A stretch of DNA of 64,000 nucleotides from assembly GCF_014208045.1 (NCBI RefSeq), contig NZ_JACHML010000001.1:744001-808000 (forward strand), given 5' to 3'. Origin of the DNA: Microbacterium thalassium. GTDB lineage: Bacteria; Actinomycetota; Actinomycetes; Actinomycetales; Microbacteriaceae. Below, piece by piece: positions 8,770-17,192 of this stretch. Each line of letters begins with the position of its first letter. Positions within the stretch are counted from its first letter, which is position 1. The position numbers and the translations under genes are program-made. The notes under the pieces were generated by a model. That model saw only the letters and a list, made by a program, of their open reading frames with translations. It did no database searches and had not been told where the DNA came from.

Positions 8770-10137
8770 ATGAGCACGCAGACCTTCGTCCTCCCCGACG
8801 TCGGCGAGGGCCTCACCGAGGCCGAGATCGTGTCGTGGCGCGTCGCGCCCGGCGACACCGTCGCCGTCAACGACGTGCTGGTCGAGATCGAGACCGCGAA
8901 GTCGCTGGTCGAGCTGCCCTCGCCCTTCGCCGGCGTCGTGGGCGAGCTCATCGCCGGCGAGGGCGTGACCGTCAACGTCGGCGCCCCGATCATCACGATC
9001 GAGGCGTCCGCGGCGTCGCCCGCCACCGTCGGGCAGAGCGAGCACGGGGCCCCCGCCGAGCCCGCGCCCTCCGGCGAGGGCTCGGTCCTGGTCGGCTACG
9101 GCAACGCCGGCCACGTCGCGTCGCGGCGCAAGAAGCCCGCCGCGTCCCCCGTCGAACGCGTCGCGAAGTCGGTGGGCGTCGTCGCCAAGCCCCCGATCCG
9201 CAAGCTCGCGCGCGACCTGGGCGTGGACCTCGCGGCCGTGACCCCGAGCGGCCCCGCCGGCGAGGTCACGCGCGAGGACGTGATGAAGCACGCGCAGCAG
9301 GCGTCGGTGTTCCGCAACATCGAGACGCCGGCGTGGAGCGAGGTGCGCGAGGAGCGCATCCCGGTCGCGCCCGAGGTCGCGGCATCCGCCGTCGCCCCCG
9401 TCCGCGCCGAGGCGCCCTCGCAGCTGGCGGCGTCCGGCCGCGAGGAGACGATCCCCGTCAAGGGCGTGCGCAAGGCCGTGGCGAGCGGCATGGTGAAGTC
9501 CGCGTACACGGCGCCGCACGTGTCGGTGTGGACGGATGTCGACGCCACCCGCACGATGGAGCTCGTCAAGCGGCTCAAGGCCTCACCCGATTTCGCCGAC
9601 ATCCGCATCTCGCCCCTGCTGATCATGGCGCGCGCCGTCATCTGGGCGGTCCGCCGCACCCCCCAGGTCAACGCCGCGTGGATCGACACCGAGGACGGCG
9701 CCGAGATCCGCGTGCGCCACTTCGTGAACCTCGGCATCGCAGCGGCCACACCTCGCGGCCTGCTGGTGCCGAACATCAAGGACGCCCACACGCTGTCGAC
9801 CCGCGAGCTCGCGAAGGCGCTCGAGAACCTCACGCGCACGGCACGCGAGGGGAAGACGCCCCCGGCCGACCAGCAGGGCGGCACCATCACGATCACGAAC
9901 ATCGGCGTGTTCGGGATGGATGCCGGCACCCCGATCATCAACCCCGGCGAGGCCGGCATCATCGCGATGGGCGCGATCCGCCAGAAGCCCTGGGTCGTCG
10001 ACGGCGAGGTGCGCCCGCGCTGGGTGACGACGGTGTCGGGCTCGTTCGATCACCGCGTCATCGACGGCGACGGCATGAGCCGCTTCGTCGCCGACGTGGC
10101 GTCCGTGCTCGAAGAGCCCGCGCTGCTGCTGGACTGA
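8770..10137 (+). CDS. dihydrolipoamide acyltransferase (E2) of a 2-oxoacid dehydrogenase complex
   Basis: A 455-residue E2 with the classic order of domains. One lipoyl domain (about 1-78) has the lipoyl lysine at Lys44 in [13 protein letters not shown] peripheral-subunit binding domain (about 140-175, [32 protein letters not shown]) docks E1 or E3. The C-terminal catalytic domain ends in [11 protein letters not shown], with the catalytic His428 and Asp432. Linkers are Ala/Pro/Glu-rich. It transfers the acyl group to CoA. GGAG lies seven bases before the ATG. A single lipoyl domain and the ETAKS context fit branched-chain-type E2s as well as pyruvate E2s, so the substrate is left open. Confidence 0.92.
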   Translation: MSTQTFVLPDVGEGLTEAEIVSWRVAPGDTVAVNDVLVEIETAKSLVELPSPFAGVVGELIAGEGVTVNVGAPIITIEASAASPATVGQSEHGAPAEPAPSGEGSVLVGYGNAGHVASRRKKPAASPVERVAKSVGVVAKPPIRKLARDLGVDLAAVTPSGPAGEVTREDVMKHAQQASVFRNIETPAWSEVREERIPVAPEVAASAVAPVRAEAPSQLAASGREETIPVKGVRKAVASGMVKSAYTAPHVSVWTDVDATRTMELVKRLKASPDFADIRISPLLIMARAVIWAVRRTPQVNAAWIDTEDGAEIRVRHFVNLGIAAATPRGLLVPNIKDAHTLSTRELAKALENLTRTAREGKTPPADQQGGTITITNIGVFGMDAGTPIINPGEAGIIAMGAIRQKPWVVDGEVRPRWVTTVSGSFDHRVIDGDGMSRFVADVASVLEEPALLLD

Positions 10138-10149
10138 TCCGGCCCGGCC

Positions 10150-10788
10150 TCACGCCGCCCGCGCCCGCTCCAGAGACGGCGGGACGACGCTGCGCGGCCG
10201 CGGAACGACCATGACGAACGCCACGGTCGCCAGGCCCCCGAGGGTGCCGGCGAGGATGTCGGTCATGGTGTCCTGCAGCCCGCCCTGCGAGGTCGTGCCG
10301 ACCAGGGCGTCGCTGGCGTACTCGCAGATCTCCCACAGCGTGGCGAAGGCGAGCGGCGTCAGCGCCGTCACCGTCAGCGCGAACCATCGCGGCGACAGCG
10401 CGCCGGTGCGCTCTTCGGTGCGGCGGACGAACAGCAGCCCCAGCCACGCCAGCAGCACGCCGGAGTCGGCGTGGACGACGGTGTCCCAGTCCGGGATGGC
10501 GCGGTAGAGGTCGAGGCCGCTCCCGGCGAAGGCGCCGGCCGTGAGGAAGACCATGTAGTGCAGCTGGAGCACGACCGGCAGGGTCGTGCGGAAGATGAGC
10601 TCGGCCAGGGTCGGCGCCCACAGCGCGACGACCAGCAGCGTCACGAGCAGCGGGTGGATGACCGCCCCGGCGAAGCCCAGCGCGGCGGCGATCACGAGGT
10701 AGCCGAGCTGGAAGGGCAGTGCGCGCAGCGCCGACCGGCGCAGATGCTCGGCCGAGGGGACCGTTCTCGACGCGTCCGCGCGGGTCAT
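10150..10788 (-). CDS. DUF2238 (YjdF-like) membrane protein
   Basis: A 212-residue integral membrane protein with about six helices. Two stretches typical of the DUF2238 family are visible: DLYRAIPDWDTVVHADSGVLLAWLGLLF and EICEYASDALVGTTSQGGLQDTMTDILAGTLGGL. The first carries the conserved WDT/H pair and the second the DTMTD motif. Its biochemical role is not known. The ATG at 10788 is chosen because TATCGT lies six bases upstream; 71 further open codons on the 5' side run through the znuA promoter and Zur box and have no family similarity. It is divergent from znuA across 76 bases, so zinc-linked control is possible but not shown. Confidence 0.83.
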   Translation of the reverse strand: MTRADASRTVPSAEHLRRSALRALPFQLGYLVIAAALGFAGAVIHPLLVTLLVVALWAPTLAELIFRTTLPVVLQLHYMVFLTAGAFAGSGLDLYRAIPDWDTVVHADSGVLLAWLGLLFVRRTEERTGALSPRWFALTVTALTPLAFATLWEICEYASDALVGTTSQGGLQDTMTDILAGTLGGLATVAFVMVVPRPRSVVPPSLERARAA

Positions 10789-10794
10789 GCGCAC

Positions 10795-10800
10795 ACGATA
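10795..10800 (-). promoter_or_regulatory. leaderless -10 element of the DUF2238 gene
   Basis: TATCGT on the minus strand ends six bases before the ATG at 10788. No ribosome site is present. It lies about 30 bases from the Zur box, on the opposite side from znuA. Confidence 0.5.
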
Positions 10801-10828
10801 GCCCCGCTGCCCTCCCCCACCATCCAAT

Positions 10829-10858
10829 TTGAGAATGATTATCACTAACGCGTACGAT
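10829..10858 (+). promoter_or_regulatory. znuA promoter (-35 TTGAGA, -10 TACGAT)
   Basis: TTGAGA (10829-10834), an 18-bp spacer and TACGAT (10853-10858) form a good sigma-70-type promoter. The -10 ends six bases before the znuA ATG, so the mRNA should be leaderless. Confidence 0.7.
10830..10844. promoter_or_regulatory. Zur operator
   Basis: TGAGAATGATTATCA is a near-perfect 15-bp palindrome: 12 of 15 positions match its reverse complement TGATAATCATTCTCA. It fits the known Zur/Fur-type box pattern TGAnAATnATTnTCA. It covers the -35 hexamer and the spacer of the znuA promoter, so zinc-loaded Zur would block polymerase. The zur gene itself lies 2.7 kb downstream. Confidence 0.85.
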
Positions 10859-10864
10859 GGTGTC

Positions 10865-11845
10865 ATGACTTCCCCCCGACGTGTTCTCCCCGTGCTCGGC
10901 ATCGCTGCGGCATCCGCCCTCACCCTCGCCGGCTGCGCCGGCGGAGAGACGACGGATGCGGCCGGCACCGACGACGCCGTCACGGTCGTCGCCTCCACCA
11001 ACGTCTACGGCGACATCGCCGAGCAGATCGCCGGCGGCCTCGTCGAGGTCACGAGCATCATCGAGTCCGCCGCGATGGACCCGCACGAGTTCGAGGCGAG
11101 CGCCGCCGACCAGCTCACGGTGTCCAACGCCGACCTCATCATCGAGAACGGGGGCGGCTACGACAGCTTCATGGATTCGATGATCGAGTCCACCGGGACC
11201 GAGGCGCACGTCATCACCGCCGCCGAGTTCTCGCACGACTGGCCCGGCTCGGAGTCGGAGGGCGAGCACGACCACGCGGACGAGGAGTCCGAGGACGACC
11301 ACGACCACGACCACATCGAGGGCTTCAACGAGCACGTCTGGTACGACCCGCACACCATCGAGCACGTCGCCGAGGCGATCGCCGAGGAGCTCGGCGAGCT
11401 GCAGCCCGAGGACGCCGACACCTTCGTCGCCAACGCCGAAGCCTTCGTCGCCGAGATCGCGGGCCTCGAAGAGGATCTCGACGCCATCGCTGCGGCGCAC
11501 GGCGGCGAGGGCGTGTTCGCCACCGAGCCGGTCGGCTTCTACCTGCTCGAGGCCGCGGGCCTGACCAACCTCACGCCCGACGCCTTCAGCGAGGCGGTCG
11601 AAGAGGGCCAGGACGTGCCCCCGGCGACGCTGCTCGAGGCGCTGACGATCCTCCAGTCCGGCGATGTCGCCCTTGTCGTGGCCAACAGCCAGACCGGCGG
11701 AGCCGAGACGAACCAGGTCATCGACGAGGCGGATGCCGAAGACATCCCGGTCGTGGAGTTCACAGAGACCCTTCCGGACGGCCAGACTTACATCTCGTGG
11801 ATGCAGACGAACGTCGACGCGGTCAGCGCGGCACTCGGGGAGTGA
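10865..11845 (+). CDS. znuA: zinc ABC transporter substrate-binding lipoprotein
   Basis: A 326-residue lipoprotein of the ZnuA/cluster A-I family. The N-terminus MTSPRRVLPVLG...LAGC is a lipobox with the acylated Cys near residue 23. The His/Asp-rich loop around 137-155 (GEHDHADEES, DDHDHDHIEG) is typical of zinc rather than manganese binders. Metal-site motifs are DPHEFEAS, NEHVWYDPHTIEHVAEAI and the late VEFTETLPDG. It captures zinc outside the membrane and delivers it to ZnuB. The ATG at 10865 is set by the promoter spacing and the signal peptide. The stop overlaps the start of znuC. Confidence 0.93.
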   Translation: MTSPRRVLPVLGIAAASALTLAGCAGGETTDAAGTDDAVTVVASTNVYGDIAEQIAGGLVEVTSIIESAAMDPHEFEASAADQLTVSNADLIIENGGGYDSFMDSMIESTGTEAHVITAAEFSHDWPGSESEGEHDHADEESEDDHDHDHIEGFNEHVWYDPHTIEHVAEAIAEELGELQPEDADTFVANAEAFVAEIAGLEEDLDAIAAAHGGEGVFATEPVGFYLLEAAGLTNLTPDAFSEAVEEGQDVPPATLLEALTILQSGDVALVVANSQTGGAETNQVIDEADAEDIPVVEFTETLPDGQTYISWMQTNVDAVSAALGE

Positions 11846-12657
11846 CCGACGCACCCGTCCTCGAGATCCGCGGAGCGGGTCTTCACCGCGGCGACCGCGA
11901 GCTGTGGAGCGGGCTCGACCTGACGGTCGAGCCCGGCGAGCTCATCGCGGTGCTCGGGCCCAGCGGCTCGGGCAAGACCACGCTGCTGCGCGCGATCCTC
12001 GGCCTCGAGCCCCTGACCGCCGGCACGATCTCGGCCCTCGGCGAGCCGGTGCGCCGGCGCGGCAGCCGTCGCGTCGGCTACATCCCGCAGCAGCGACCGC
12101 TCCCCCGCGAGACCGCACTGCGGGGACGCGACCTCGTCACCCTCGGCGTCACGGGACACCGGTTCGGACTGCCCATCCCGCGCCGCGCCGACGCCGAGCG
12201 CGTCGACCGGCTCATCACCGCCGTCGGCGCCGAGAACTACGCCGACCGGCCGGTCGGCCTCCTGTCGGGCGGAGAGCAGCAGCGCCTGCGGATCGGGCAG
12301 GCGCTCGCCGACAACCCGCGCCTGCTGCTGTGCGACGAGCCGCTCACGAGCCTGGACCTCGCCAATCAGCGCGCGGTGATGAAGGTCATCGACCAGCACC
12401 GCCGGCACGCGAAGGCGGGCGTGCTGCTGGTCACGCACGACATCAACCCCGTGCTCGGCATGGTCGACCGCATCCTGTACCTCGCGGGCGGCCGGTTCAC
12501 CCTCGGGCGTCCGCACGAGGTGCTCACCTCGGCGGTGCTCAGCGACCTGTACGGTGCGCCGGTGTACGTGCTCGAAGCCGGCGGCCGCCTCGTCGTGGTC
12601 GGAGCGCCGGACGCCGAGGAGACGCATCACCACCATCACGGCGAGGACCTCGCATGA
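11842..12657 (+). CDS. znuC: zinc ABC transporter ATP-binding protein
   Basis: A 271-residue ABC ATPase. Walker A is GPSGSGKTTLL (about 38-48), the Q-loop lies in YIPQQRPLP, the signature is LSGGEQQRLRI, Walker B is LLLCDEPLTSLD, and the H-loop is VTHDI. It drives the ZnuB permease. The GTG start lies in a GTGA overlap with znuA; 15 open codons ahead of it lie inside znuA and are rejected. The C-terminus ends in THHHHHGEDLA, a natural run of five His in the cytoplasm, which is unusual for this subunit. The stop overlaps znuB (ATGA). Confidence 0.92.
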   Translation: MTDAPVLEIRGAGLHRGDRELWSGLDLTVEPGELIAVLGPSGSGKTTLLRAILGLEPLTAGTISALGEPVRRRGSRRVGYIPQQRPLPRETALRGRDLVTLGVTGHRFGLPIPRRADAERVDRLITAVGAENYADRPVGLLSGGEQQRLRIGQALADNPRLLLCDEPLTSLDLANQRAVMKVIDQHRRHAKAGVLLVTHDINPVLGMVDRILYLAGGRFTLGRPHEVLTSAVLSDLYGAPVYVLEAGGRLVVVGAPDAEETHHHHHGEDLA

Positions 12658-13523
12658 ACTGGAACGACATCGGCGACGCGATGTTCGGCGGCCTCCCGGT
12701 CTACGGGCAGATCCTCGCGCTCGTGTCGAACTCGGTGTGGGCCGGAGCCGTGCTGGGCCTCGTCGGCGGGCTCATCGGCGTCTTCGTGATCCAGCGCGAC
12801 ATGGCCTTCGCGGTGCACGGCATCAGCGAGCTGTCGTTCGCGGGGGCCGCGGCGGCGCTCCTGCTCGGCTTCGACGTCGTCACCGGCTCGATCTTCGGCT
12901 CGCTCATCGCCGCGGCGCTCATCGGGTGGCTCGGCGCCCGCGCGCGCGAACGCAACTCGATCATCGGCGTCCTCATGCCCTTCGGCCTGGGCCTGGGCAT
13001 CCTCTTCCTCTCGCTCTACTCCGGCCGCAGCGCCAACCGGTTCAGCCTGCTGACCGGACAGATCGTGTCGGTGCAGTCGGGCCAGCTCGGGTGGCTCATC
13101 GCGATCGGCGCGCTCGTGCTCGTGGGGCTCATCATCGTGTGGCGCCCGCTGCGGTTCGACTCGCTCGATCCGCAGGCCGCGGCCGCGCGCGGCGTCCCGA
13201 CCACCGCCGTGTCGCTGACATTCATGCTGCTGCTCGGGCTCATCGTGGCTGTGGCGGTGCACATCATCGGAGCGCTGCTGGTGATGGCGCTCGTGGTCAC
13301 CCCCGCTGCGGCGGCGATGCGTGTGGCGACGGGACCGATCATGGTCCCCGTCCTGTCGGCCGTGTTCGGCTTCGTGTCGGCCGTGGGCGGCATCCTCCTC
13401 GCGATCGCCGGGACGCTGCCGGTCAGTCCCTACATCACGACCATCTCGTTCGTGATCTACCTCGTATGCCGCGGAATCGGCTCGCGGCGCGGCCGGTTCG
13501 CGCCGGTGCCCGAGAGCGCATGA
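12654..13523 (+). CDS. znuB: zinc ABC transporter permease
   Basis: A 289-residue ABC-3 family permease with eight or nine transmembrane helices. Typical features are LVGGLIGVFVIQRDMAFAVHGISELSFAGAAAALLLG near the N-terminus and LLVMALVVTPAAAAMRVATG in the region that contacts the ATPase. It moves zinc across the membrane with ZnuA and ZnuC. The ATG lies in an ATGA overlap with znuC. The 330 open codons upstream in the same frame are antisense-like Arg/Pro text inside znuA and znuC and are not coding. It is followed after 45 bases by zur. Confidence 0.93.
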   Translation: MNWNDIGDAMFGGLPVYGQILALVSNSVWAGAVLGLVGGLIGVFVIQRDMAFAVHGISELSFAGAAAALLLGFDVVTGSIFGSLIAAALIGWLGARARERNSIIGVLMPFGLGLGILFLSLYSGRSANRFSLLTGQIVSVQSGQLGWLIAIGALVLVGLIIVWRPLRFDSLDPQAAAARGVPTTAVSLTFMLLLGLIVAVAVHIIGALLVMALVVTPAAAAMRVATGPIMVPVLSAVFGFVSAVGGILLAIAGTLPVSPYITTISFVIYLVCRGIGSRRGRFAPVPESA

Positions 13524-13555
13524 CGGCTCCCAGCGATCCGCAGAGACCGCGCAGG

Positions 13556-13561
13556 TAGACT
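13556..13561 (+). promoter_or_regulatory. leaderless -10 element of zur
   Basis: TAGACT ends seven bases before the ATG of zur, with no ribosome site between. It gives zur its own promoter inside the zinc cluster. I see no Zur box here, so autorepression is not suggested. Confidence 0.55.
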
Positions 13562-13568
13562 CCCGCGC

Positions 13569-13982
13569 ATGGCCCAGCGGAACACGTGGCAGCGCGAGCG
13601 CGTGCGCGAAGCCCTCGAAGGCGCACGCGGCTTCGTCAGCGCGCAGTCGCTGCACGCGACGCTGCGGGACGAGAACACCGGCATCGGGCTGGCGACGGTC
13701 TACCGCGCCCTCGCCGGCCTGGCGGCGCAAGGCGAGGCCGACTCGCTGCAGAGCCCCGAGGGCGAGGCGCTCTACCGTGCGTGCGAGAGCAGGGGGCACC
13801 ACCACCACCTGATCTGCCGCTCGTGCGGGCTCACCGTCGAGATCGCCGCGACCGACGTCGAGGAGTGGGCGCGTCGCACCGCCGCCACGCACGGTTTCCG
13901 CGATGCCGAGCACGTCGTCGACATCTTCGGGCTGTGCGCATCGTGCGCGAAGGCCCAGGACGACGAGCGTGACGCGGACTGA
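13569..13982 (+). CDS. zur: Fur-family zinc uptake regulator Zur
   Basis: A 137-residue Fur-family repressor. The N-terminal winged helix covers about 1-75 (the recognition region is TGIGLATVYRALAGLAAQGEADSL). The dimerisation and metal domain has ESRGHHHHLICRSCG, giving the His cluster and first Cys pair, and LCASCAK with the second Cys pair of the structural zinc site. The position after znuABC and the zinc box at znuA favour Zur over Fur. With zinc bound it should repress znuABC. The following permease gene overlaps its 3' end by 14 bases, so it is likely to be co-transcribed. Confidence 0.9.
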   Translation: MAQRNTWQRERVREALEGARGFVSAQSLHATLRDENTGIGLATVYRALAGLAAQGEADSLQSPEGEALYRACESRGHHHHLICRSCGLTVEIAATDVEEWARRTAATHGFRDAEHVVDIFGLCASCAKAQDDERDAD

Positions 13983-14997
13983 CCCCTACCGCACCGCGCG
14001 GCTCGAGCCGTCGCGGTCCGCGCGCACGGCGCTGTGGCTCGGGATCGGCGCCGCGGTCGTCGCGGCGCTGTTCCTCATCGACTGGCTCGTGCCGACGCTG
14101 TTCCCGGCGTCGCTGCCGACGCGCGCGCAGGACGGCCTGACGCTGTCGATCAGCGTCCTGATCGAGTCGCTGCCGTTCATCGCCCTCGGCGTCGTGCTGT
14201 CGATCGTCGTGCAGGTGTGGGTGCCGCCGGGCGTCCTGGAGCGCTGGCTGCCGCGGTCGGGCTGGGCGCGCCGCGCCGTGCTGTCCATGCTCGGGATGCT
14301 GATCCCGGTGTGCGAGTGCGGCAACGTGCCGTTCGCCCGCGGGCTCCTCATGCGCGGCTTCAGCGTGCCCGAGACGCTGACGTTCCTCATCGCGGCGCCC
14401 ATCGTGAACCCCATCGTCATCATCACGACGCACCAGGCGTTCGGGTTCGACGACGGCATCCTCGTCGCGCGCATCGTCGGCGGGTGGGTCATCGCGAACC
14501 TCATCGGCTGGCTGTACAGCCGGCATCCGTCCCCCGACGCGCTGCTGACCGAGCGCTTCCGCGAGACGTGCGAGCTCGTCACCCACGAACCCGGCGGGCG
14601 CTGGCGCCGCAGCCTCGCGCAGTTCGTGATCGAGCTGCGCGCGGTCATGCCGGCGCTCATCATCGGGTCGGCTCTCGCGGGCGCCGTGCAGGTGCTCGTC
14701 CCGCGCCAGGTGCTGCTCGAGATCGGCTCGAACCCGGCGCTGTCGATCGTCGCGATGATCGCGCTGGCGATGGTCGTGTCGATCTGCTCGAACGTCGACT
14801 CGTTCTTCGCGCTGTCGTTCGCCTCCACGTTCACGCCGGGCTCGATCGTGGCGTTCCTGCTCGTCGGTCCCCTGGTCGACGTGAAGATGCTGGCGCTGCT
14901 GCGCACGACCTTCACGACGCGCACGCTCGCGGGGATCGTCGTGGTCGTCGTGCTGGCCGGCTTCGCGATCGGGGCGGGGGTGAACCTCGTTGTCTAG
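13969..14997 (+). CDS. DUF318 (ArsP_1-like) permease
   Basis: A 342-residue membrane protein with eight or more helices. The family signature PVCECGNVPFARGLLMRGF, with its Cys pair, is followed by ETLTFLIAAPIVNPIVIITTHQAF; the second half repeats the pattern with MVVSICSNVDSFFALSFASTFTPGSIVAFLLVGPLVDVKM. This is the family of B. subtilis YcgR. Together with the TIGR03943 partner it forms a two-gene unit often placed in Zur regulons. The transported species is not established; zinc or a zinc chelate is plausible from context. The GTG start overlaps zur by 14 bases. Confidence 0.8.
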   Translation: MTRTDPYRTARLEPSRSARTALWLGIGAAVVAALFLIDWLVPTLFPASLPTRAQDGLTLSISVLIESLPFIALGVVLSIVVQVWVPPGVLERWLPRSGWARRAVLSMLGMLIPVCECGNVPFARGLLMRGFSVPETLTFLIAAPIVNPIVIITTHQAFGFDDGILVARIVGGWVIANLIGWLYSRHPSPDALLTERFRETCELVTHEPGGRWRRSLAQFVIELRAVMPALIIGSALAGAVQVLVPRQVLLEIGSNPALSIVAMIALAMVVSICSNVDSFFALSFASTFTPGSIVAFLLVGPLVDVKMLALLRTTFTTRTLAGIVVVVVLAGFAIGAGVNLVV

Positions 14998-15772
14998 GAC
15001 GCACTCGATCCTCACCCGGTGGCTGGGGGTGGGACTCGCGACGGTGCTGGCGGTCGTGACCCTCGCGCTGGCGATCACCGGTCGCCTCGGGCTGTACATC
15101 AACCCGGACTCGACGTGGTTCGCCGTCGGCATGGCGCTGTTCCTCGTGGCCGGGGCCATCGGCTCGTTCCTGCTGCCGCTCGGCGCAGAGGAGGAGCACG
15201 GGCACGACCACGGCGACGGCGACGGCGACGGCCACGATGACGAGCACGACCATGCGGCGGCGCACCGGCAGCACCCGGTCGCGGCCGTCGCGACCGCGAC
15301 CGGCGGCGTCATCGCGTCGGCGGTCGTCCTGCTGGTGCTGCTGCTGCCGCCGACCTCGCTGTCGGCAGAACTCGCCCTGTCGCGCGACATCGGGGCGGCC
15401 CCGCTGTTCGCGGGCGCCGACGTGGTGAACCTCGCCTCGAGCGGCGACACCGCCACCTTCGGCGTGGGCGAGTGGTCGGCGGTGTTCGCCAGCACGACGA
15501 ACCCCGAGGCCTTCGACGGCGCCCCGGTCGAGCTCACCGGCTTCGTCACCCCCGCCGACGACGGCGACTTCGACCTGACGCGGCTCGTGATCACGCACTG
15601 CGTCATCGACGCCCAGCCGGCGAGCATCCCCGTCGTCGGCGACGGCGGACCCGACACCGGGCAGTGGGTCACGGTCACCGGCACGGTCCGGTCGAGCTCC
15701 GACGGTCGCCTCGCGATCGACGCGACGACCGTGGAGGTCATCGACGAGCCCGAGGACCCGTATGAGTACTGA
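14990..15772 (+). CDS. TIGR03943 family protein, permease partner
   Basis: A 260-residue protein. Two N-terminal hydrophobic segments (about 8-34 and 42-62) are followed by a His/Asp/Gly loop (EEEHGHDHGDGDGDGHDDEHDH, about 65-87), a third membrane helix near 95-122 and an outer domain (125-260) with conserved LTGFVTPADDGDFDLTRLVITHCVIDAQP and GQWVTVTGTV. This matches the TIGR03943 family (B. subtilis YcgQ) that accompanies DUF318 permeases. The start is TTG, overlapping the permease stop by eight bases. The His-rich loop suggests metal handling; the direction of transport is unknown. Confidence 0.78.
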   Translation: MSRTHSILTRWLGVGLATVLAVVTLALAITGRLGLYINPDSTWFAVGMALFLVAGAIGSFLLPLGAEEEHGHDHGDGDGDGHDDEHDHAAAHRQHPVAAVATATGGVIASAVVLLVLLLPPTSLSAELALSRDIGAAPLFAGADVVNLASSGDTATFGVGEWSAVFASTTNPEAFDGAPVELTGFVTPADDGDFDLTRLVITHCVIDAQPASIPVVGDGGPDTGQWVTVTGTVRSSSDGRLAIDATTVEVIDEPEDPYEY

Positions 15773-17192
15773 CGCGCCCACGCGCCGCTCCGACGCGCGC
15801 CGGGCGCAGACGCGACGGCGCCAGGGACGCGCCTTCGCCGGGGCGTTCGCGATCGTCGTGGCGGTGATCGCGGTGATCGGGTTCGGCGCCGCGGCCGTCA
15901 GCGTCGCCCTCGGCCCGCGCGTGACCGACGTGTCGGTCGATCCCGAGGCGGCGGTGTCGGCATCCGGCTCGCGCGTCATCTTCACGACGACCCAGTCGCT
16001 GGCCGACGTCGATCCGTCGCAGGTCACGATCACACCCGAGACGCCGTTCGCGGTCGACACGTCCGGGCGCACCGTCGGCGTGCGCTTTGCGCTCGCGCTG
16101 CGCGAGGACACCGAGTACACCGTGAGCATCGACGGGGTGACCGGGATCGGCGGCGGACCGGCGACGACGCTCACCGAGACGTTCCGGACGGCCCCCGCCG
16201 AGATCTTCCTGCTCCAGCGCGGTGGCGACGCCGGCGACGACACGATCTTCGCGACCTCCATCGACGGCGAGAACGCCGTTCCGGTCTTCACGCACGAGCA
16301 CATCGAGGACTTCCGCGCCACGGCATCCCACCTCGTCGTCTCGGTGAGGACCGCCGACGACGCCGCGGCGCTGATCGTCATGGCTCCCGACGGCACGGGC
16401 GCGCGCGAGCTGCCGCTGCCCGGCGACGGCTACGTCACGAACCTGCAGGCGGCCGACCGCGGCGAGCGGATCGGCTACACGTACTCCGACGCGGATCTCA
16501 CCGACGAATCCGGGCTCGAGTCGATCCTCTTCACCGCGTCGCTGTCCGACGCCGCGGCCGACGCCGAGCCGACGCAGATCGAGCCGGAGGGCGTGGATTC
16601 GCGCGTCGCCGAGTGGCGGTTCGTGCCCGACACCGACAGCGTGCTGATGCTCACGTTCGACAGCACCCTGCTGCTCGCCGACGCCGAGGGCGGCAACCCC
16701 GCGACCCTCGGCAACGCCGTCTCGATCGAGGGCGTCGCCGGTACCGAGGCGATCGTCGAGCGCGTCGACGGCACGATCGCGATCGACCTGACGGATGCCT
16801 CGGAGCAGCCGCTCGTCGAGCCCGAGCCCACGTTCGGCCTGCAGGGCGACGTGCTGCCGGCGCCCGGGGGAGGAACGCTCCGCATCGTCGCGGTCCTCGG
16901 AGACGACGGCCTGCCGGAGCGCTCGGCCGTCGCCTTCGTCGACGACGACGGTGCGGCGTACCTCGTGACCGAGGCGGATGCGGGCGACGCCGTGCTCGGC
17001 ATCTGCGTGTCGCCGAGCGGCCGCTACCTCGCGACGCTCGTCGCCCCCGACATCGTCGACAACCCCTACGACCAGTACCTGCTGCCGCTTCCCGCCCAGG
17101 TCGAGACGCGCATCTCCGAGATCGACGACGGCTCCGACGTCGTCGCGCTGTCGGGCTCGGACATCTCGTGGTGCCGCGTGCCGCCTCGGTGA
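15762..17192 (+). CDS. secreted or membrane-anchored Ig-like and TolB-type beta-propeller protein
   Basis: A 476-residue protein. A basic N-terminus (STDAPTRRSDARRAQTRRRQGR) and one hydrophobic helix at about 27-52 anchor it. Residues 53-145 look like an Ig-like domain (ASGSRVIFTTTQSL...TLTETFRT). From about 150 there are WD40/TolB-like blades, with repeated motifs such as LLQRGGDAGDDTIFATSIDGENAVPVFTHEHIEDF and LVVSVRTADDAAALIVMAPDGTGARELPL. The role is unknown; a scaffold or sensor at the cell surface is possible. It overlaps the preceding gene by 11 bases, so it may share the zinc-cluster transcript, although nothing in its sequence is metal-specific. Confidence 0.7.
   Translation: MSTDAPTRRSDARRAQTRRRQGRAFAGAFAIVVAVIAVIGFGAAAVSVALGPRVTDVSVDPEAAVSASGSRVIFTTTQSLADVDPSQVTITPETPFAVDTSGRTVGVRFALALREDTEYTVSIDGVTGIGGGPATTLTETFRTAPAEIFLLQRGGDAGDDTIFATSIDGENAVPVFTHEHIEDFRATASHLVVSVRTADDAAALIVMAPDGTGARELPLPGDGYVTNLQAADRGERIGYTYSDADLTDESGLESILFTASLSDAAADAEPTQIEPEGVDSRVAEWRFVPDTDSVLMLTFDSTLLLADAEGGNPATLGNAVSIEGVAGTEAIVERVDGTIAIDLTDASEQPLVEPEPTFGLQGDVLPAPGGGTLRIVAVLGDDGLPERSAVAFVDDDGAAYLVTEADAGDAVLGICVSPSGRYLATLVAPDIVDNPYDQYLLPLPAQVETRISEIDDGSDVVALSGSDISWCRVPPR

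Noticed and set aside
5476..10137. Assigning the dehydrogenase complex firmly to pyruvate
   Set aside because: E1 heterodimers in actinobacteria are often branched-chain specific, and no motif I can see separates the two substrates.
14990..15772. Treating the TTG start of the TIGR03943 gene as an error and moving to a later GTG
   Set aside because: Starting later would remove the first membrane helix that is expected in this family, and the overlap with the permease stop fits coupled translation.
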